Assembly (NCBI GenBank): GCA_944472155.2
Contig: OX235279.1
Location: 161,470,199-161,534,198 of the forward strand
Direction: 5' to 3'
Length of the DNA: 64,000 nucleotides
Origin: Trichobilharzia szidati
Taxonomy: Eukaryota; Platyhelminthes; Trematoda; Strigeidida; Schistosomatidae
The translations under genes and the position numbers were made by a program. How positions within the stretch are numbered: the stretch's first letter is position 1; the number at the start of each line of letters is the position of its first letter. This document shows, piece after piece, positions 47,601 to 53,600 of the stretch. Below the pieces are notes generated by a model, which worked only from the letters and a program-made list of their open reading frames with translations, was not told the DNA's origin and did not search any database.

Positions 47601-50600
47601 GATTTCATCAAGAAATGTCATAGTTTAGAGAATAATTGGTCCTCTGTAGCTGGCTGGCCGATCCCACGATTGTGCACAGTCCCTTATCTCTTCCTCGCCA
47701 CACGATCACATACACATCACCTTCGAACCAAAGGTCGAACTCCTCGTTCCGCATTCAGGTTGCGCTCGGGTAATAGTCTGACTGGCGCGTGATGTTATTT
47801 GACGGTCTCTTCAGCATGTGTGCCCAGTCCATTTATTTATACTTTCTTCCAGATATTTGTTCAGCAACAGATCCTTGATCGGTTCGTTCTCAGGGTTTCG
47901 TTGCTAATTCACCCTGGTTGACCATCTGACCTCCCTCATGATACCAGCAAAGGATGCAGCTGACCTCAGATTGAAATATGCCGAAGGAAAATGGAGATGG
48001 ATACAATACATTCTGAGGAGACTGTTGAAAGCGTCGGTGGCACAGTGGTTAGGACTCTCGCCGATCATGCACATGCTCAGGGGTTCGACCCCCTGCCGAT
48101 GCACACCTGATATCTATGGTCGGCCTGCAAAATTTGGGCTACCGATATCACATGCTGAAAATTCCATACCTGCACCAAAAATACGGTGTGGAATCAAGCT
48201 GTAATCAAAAATAAAAAAATTTTTAAAAAATAACACGGCAAACAGATTCTGAGTGAAACCTGAATTGTAAATATCATAACAAGTTGATTGTTGGTTGGTA
48301 ACCGTGAAGGTAGGGTATATAAAGACTTCGGAGAATATGGTTGAATGGGACGTATGCCACTGAAGCCCGATATAGTTTACGTAGAACTTAAAGCAGTAGT
48401 AAAATTATGATATAATATGTTAATTCAAACAAAAGTTTTCCTCTCTCCCCTTTTTTTATATCTTTCAGGTACAAAAAGAAACAGATGATTCCGAAGCACC
48501 TGAGAATCTACAAATCATACCTGTCGACAGACCCACACTTTGTCCTGAGACTGAAAATATTACGACTTTGAACGTGCCATTGCCAAAAGTTCTACTATCC
48601 CTCCGATTGAATCCAGACACTGGTCGGCTAGAATGCTGTCTACAACAAATTACACTCGTGAATTTACGAGTTGGAAATAGAATACCGAAGCGAAGTAAAT
48701 CTCACTGTCTGAAATTTTGTTGTACTTTTAAAGACATTTTTTACTTCTGTGAAGTTTGTGGGACCTCGCACACGAATAAGGCGAACACTGATGATTCCCT
48801 TGGGTTCTAGGTGGAACATCTGGGAATTAACAGGACATCTCAACTGCATCCTGCTCCCTACAGTCCTCTTCAGCTGGCCCCACAATTGCCTACAAGTACT
48901 CATCTCATTTATGTCCTATTCAGACGCCCAAGTCGTTGTTTGTCATTGAGGTTCCACTCAAAGGTGCGTCGCGCCATGTCCCTCAATGGCCTCCTCAGTG
49001 TGTGACCGTCTCCATCTCCATTTTTTCTTCTGGATACTTGTTTACCAGTTATGTGTGCAGTGTGCTACTGACAAGATTTACCAGTAGTAGTATATATATA
49101 TCAAGAGACGTTCATCCGCACACAATAATTCAAAGATATCTTTAACTTCAAAGAGGGAGAAAAAGAACCGAATAGTGTATTGCGACAAAACATGGAAGAT
49201 ACGAAAAGAAGACAAACAAAAACACAATGTGAAGGGAAGAAGTAGCACAAGAGGAGAATATCTGCGCAAATTACGATTTTCAAATACAGGTTGTACATAA
49301 CTTCCCCATATAATAGGGATGTTGAATGCCTAATAAACAACCCGTCACGTTTGGCGTCGCCGACTCCAGATAATGAAGATTCCACGGCAGGCTACTTTCA
49401 AGGAAGGGGACACCAGCAGCTCTTTGTGGGACTTCGATGCCGTCACTGAGTTTATAGGCGAAGGCGGTTGTGCTGGGGACGCTGACAAGAGGTTGGGTAA
49501 AGATGGCCTACGATAGTGTGGAGTGATCAGGTGAGAAAGAGACCTGGAAGGTGTTTACTGAACGACTGGTGACAGAGTTCGACAGCCCAACAGACAAGCA
49601 GCTGGCAATACAGTAGTTCCGTGCCACGAAGATAGGATTGGATGGAGACCAGTTAGTATTGGCGGTGAAGTTAATGAATCTATCACGACGAATCTACGTC
49701 GCTCACTCCCTATATTGGATGCAGAGTCAGAATCTTAGTTATGGACTTCCTGGTTCATTGACAGTGTTTCAGACGACATTTCTCAGCAACCACAACTAGA
49801 TAACGCTCCATGACCCATGGACATTGGTGGACTAGCAAAGGTGACCAGACAGGTGTTGCGCACAATGATAGCCACATTAGTGTCACCGAAATTAAACGAA
49901 TGGAAACAGAAAATTGAAATTTACGATGATGAAATGGCAGCGCTACAAATGTGCGCCAGTAAAGACCAACTCTTTGAATGTGGGAAAGCAGGAAACTGGA
50001 GGAGGTACTGCCTAGAAAGAAGGAGAAGGAAAAATCTCAAGCAGTATAATGTGTGTTATTTATCTCCGACAAGACTAAAAGTAGTTGGAGCTACTGAGAG
50101 GCGGGCTACGTATTTTAAGTTGCCAGTGAACAGCCTGGAAGTAATATGTTTATTAGATACAGGGGCGGCAGTTTCCATAGTTACTTGTTGCCAGTTTGTG
50201 CGACACTAAATACAAATCATCCATGTGAAGTTTAAACATTCTAGGGTCTTCTAGTCGGCCCAATGTATTCCTATATTCTTGTACTCCACTATAATATAAA
50301 TACTGGTATATGTATATACATATATATATATATTAACAGTCATGCAAAATACCATAGCGGAAACTGATTGTATACTGTAACACTGCGCCAACTAGTAAGC
50401 GTTTATCAGCCCGGTAAATTCTTACTCCTTGATTGGCGTATAGGCAATCAATATATTTGTACAATTCTCGATTCCAGGATGAACTTGCCTGATTGTACGC
50501 CCAATGTAGCTACCTCCACAGCAGCAGTTAAACTGGTAAATTCACATGAATGAGGCGAGGTAGGGCAGTTTGTCTCTATTTCTTGAACTGAGTATTGAAT

Positions 50601-53600
50601 ATACAGCATAACGTAGCTGCGTTGAAAGTCCTATTGAAGGCCCTCCTCAAACGCTGTGATAAGATCTCATTATCGACATCACCCGTGAATTATAACCTTA
50701 GGAACACTGACTTTTTTCGGACAGTAGGCAACTTCGACTTTTTACTTTCTGAGTTCATGTGTTTCTTCACGAATTTAGTTGGATATCCGTTTCTACTTAG
50801 TAGATCGCGAATATTACTGAGTTCTTCGTTCAGCGTCTCATTTGAACAGATGACTTCAGCCCGGTAAATCAGACATATAACTAGACAACTTTTGTATTGT
50901 AGAGGTAAGAAGCTCAAGAAGTGAGTGTATTATCCAGCGGAAGTAGGTTTTCCACACAAACGCCTACATATTGTTCCGTCTGTTCATTTAGTCATTAGGA
51001 TGTCCAAAAAGCGGATAGAGTCATTTTCTTCTTCTTCCTTAGTGAAGCTTATGCCGAAATTTGTTCTATTGAATTTATCCAATATGTCCTTAGCCTCACT
51101 TTCTTTCTTAATAACTATAAATGTATCATCAACATATCGGCAATAGAAATCAAGATTATATATTACATCTTTAAGAGGACCATTCTCTAGTTTCGCCAGA
51201 AAAACATGTGCTAGGATTGGGCCCAGTGGTGATCCCATGGCAACATCATCTGATTGTCTATACATTTCTTTATTGAACAGGAAATTTACGTCCATTGTAG
51301 ATCTTAAAGGAAGTTCCTTTGTGGAAGACACAGTAATTCCATTCTATATGCCTTGCTTTATCAATTCATTACCTGTATAATCAATTGTTTCCATCAAAGG
51401 CACACTGGTGAATAAAGAAGACGTGTCCAGTGATATCATGTATTTATTCTTCACACTTAATTCATTGATAATTTCTACAAACTGGAAACTATCTTCTACG
51501 CTATTTCGCACAAGTTTCTTATGTAACAGCTGTAAAAGTTCCACCAGCCACTTTGCATTTGAATGGTATGGTGAGCTAGACATATCGAAGACTGATCTAA
51601 GTGGCAAAGCGTTTTTGTGAATCTCCGGTAAACCCTATGACTTGGGTGATACTGCGCCCACAGGTATTAGTGTGGCCGGTGAAATATGACCTCTTTAGTG
51701 GATTTTAGGCGGATGCCAATTCCATCTTTGAAAATCAATTTTTTACTTCTCGCTCGAATCATTGATTATTAAATATTACCCTTGGTAAGATTAGAAGAAG
51801 ATATATAAGTGAACGATATTGTTGTTTTCAACTAGGTCTTCTCTAGGCTTCACTGTAATTCATACGGCTTTATATATAAAACAGAATTTAATCAATGGCT
51901 GTGAACTTGTGGATCAAATATTAATAATAATATTAACACTAATAAGTGTTAAATGTTTTGCACGTCTGTAATAACGATGATTATAATGATAACAAAAATA
52001 ATGATAATAAGGTTTATGCAGGTGGCGATAAGAATAACGAAGGCAGTGTGTTTATGTAAACAGTTCAACAAATAAATTAGGTCAAATCTTAAAAGTTACG
52101 TAATACTAAAGGTGAAGTGCACAGGTAATCAGAGTTTAAGTAAACATCATAAAAGTACAAAAGAAATGGAGAATAAGAAAGGGTGGGTGGGAGGTTTTTA
52201 ATTATACTTTACCTTGGCCAAAGAAGAGATAAAAGTAGAACACAAACTTCTTTCGTATGCGAAGACTAGGACTGTTCTCTCGAATTCCCATAACTTCGGC
52301 TATATGTACAAAGGCTGGGTGGAATTCCGCTCAAAACGTTCGATGCAATGTGTGATAGATAACTTTGAAGGCACTTCTTCTTCTATCGACTTTGTGACCT
52401 CTATCATCGATCAAATGAGGAGAAATAGAACTTCTTATAGACTTTATTATCCTTTTTCAAACTATGAAGGAAGATGCTCGTGGATACGTTTGTTGAGCTG
52501 TCTAGGTGTTCGCATTATATTGGCCAGCTTTTTCCGCAGAAGCTGCTAAATTTATAAATGCATATAGAAGTGGTCTAGGTAGGTTGTAATTAAAAAGAAA
52601 CCTCCCTCCCACCCTTTGTTATTTTCCATTTCCTTCGTACTTTTATGATATTTATTTAAACTCTGATTATCTCTCCACTTCACCGTTAGTATAACGTAAC
52701 TTTTAAGATTTGACCCAATTTATTTATTGAATTGTCTACATATACACATATTACTACCTTCATTATTCTTATCGCCACCTGCATAAACCTTAATACCATA
52801 ATTTTGTTATCATTATAATCATTTCTATTACTGACGTGCAAAATATTTAACACTTATTATTACTATTATTTGATCGACATACTCATAGTGAACGGATCAC
52901 TGATCCAGCTTTTCTGACTTCGATTTGTTTTTATGGATTTGATTCATTTTCACAGGTATTTATGTCAAAATTGTAATCCGTACTGAGGAGGAGGGACAGT
53001 TGGCTAAAACCCACAGTGGATATCATGAAAAACAGTCAACAATTCACATGAATGAAACATTTGCCTTTGCTATAAAACATTATCAAATTGATCAGATAAC
53101 ACTGGAAGTGAAATTGATGAGAAGACGACCAATCCGGAGAAAAGGTGCAACAATTGGAACATGTAAAATAGGTGAGTATTATCAGGATAGTTGTGAACCC
53201 CATTGCTTGCCTAAAAGCCCACTGTGACACACCATTCGATGGCACAGTGGTTAGAATTCTCGCCGACCATGCACATGGTCCGGGGTTCGATCCCCTGCCG
53301 ACGCATACCCGATATCTATGGTCGGCCTGCAAAATTTGGGCTACCGATATCCATGCTGAAAATTCCATACTTGTACTGAAAATACGGTGTGGCATCAAAC
53401 TGTAATCAAAAATAAAAATTCATTAATGAATTAGATAAAATATATCTAACATAATCCTTCCGATTTATGTTCAAATGTTTGCATGAGTTAGGGGTCCTGT
53501 CTGAGGTGTGATGTCACTCAACAATCTCCTGAGCGTATGTTCAACTGATCCGCCTAACTCTAACTCCTTCTGCATATTCCTTGGGCAATACCTTCTTGGC

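Noticed and set aside
48670..48675. GTTGGA as donor of the linker/C2B exon
   Set aside because: It would end the exon in phase 0, which does not fit the next exon (two leading bases). GTAAAT at 48695 fits in phase and preserves the C2B spacing.
52214..52549. 112-codon plus-strand open frame as a gene
   Set aside because: It is antisense to the GIY-YIG end of a Penelope-like copy; the minus-strand reading has the recognisable motifs.
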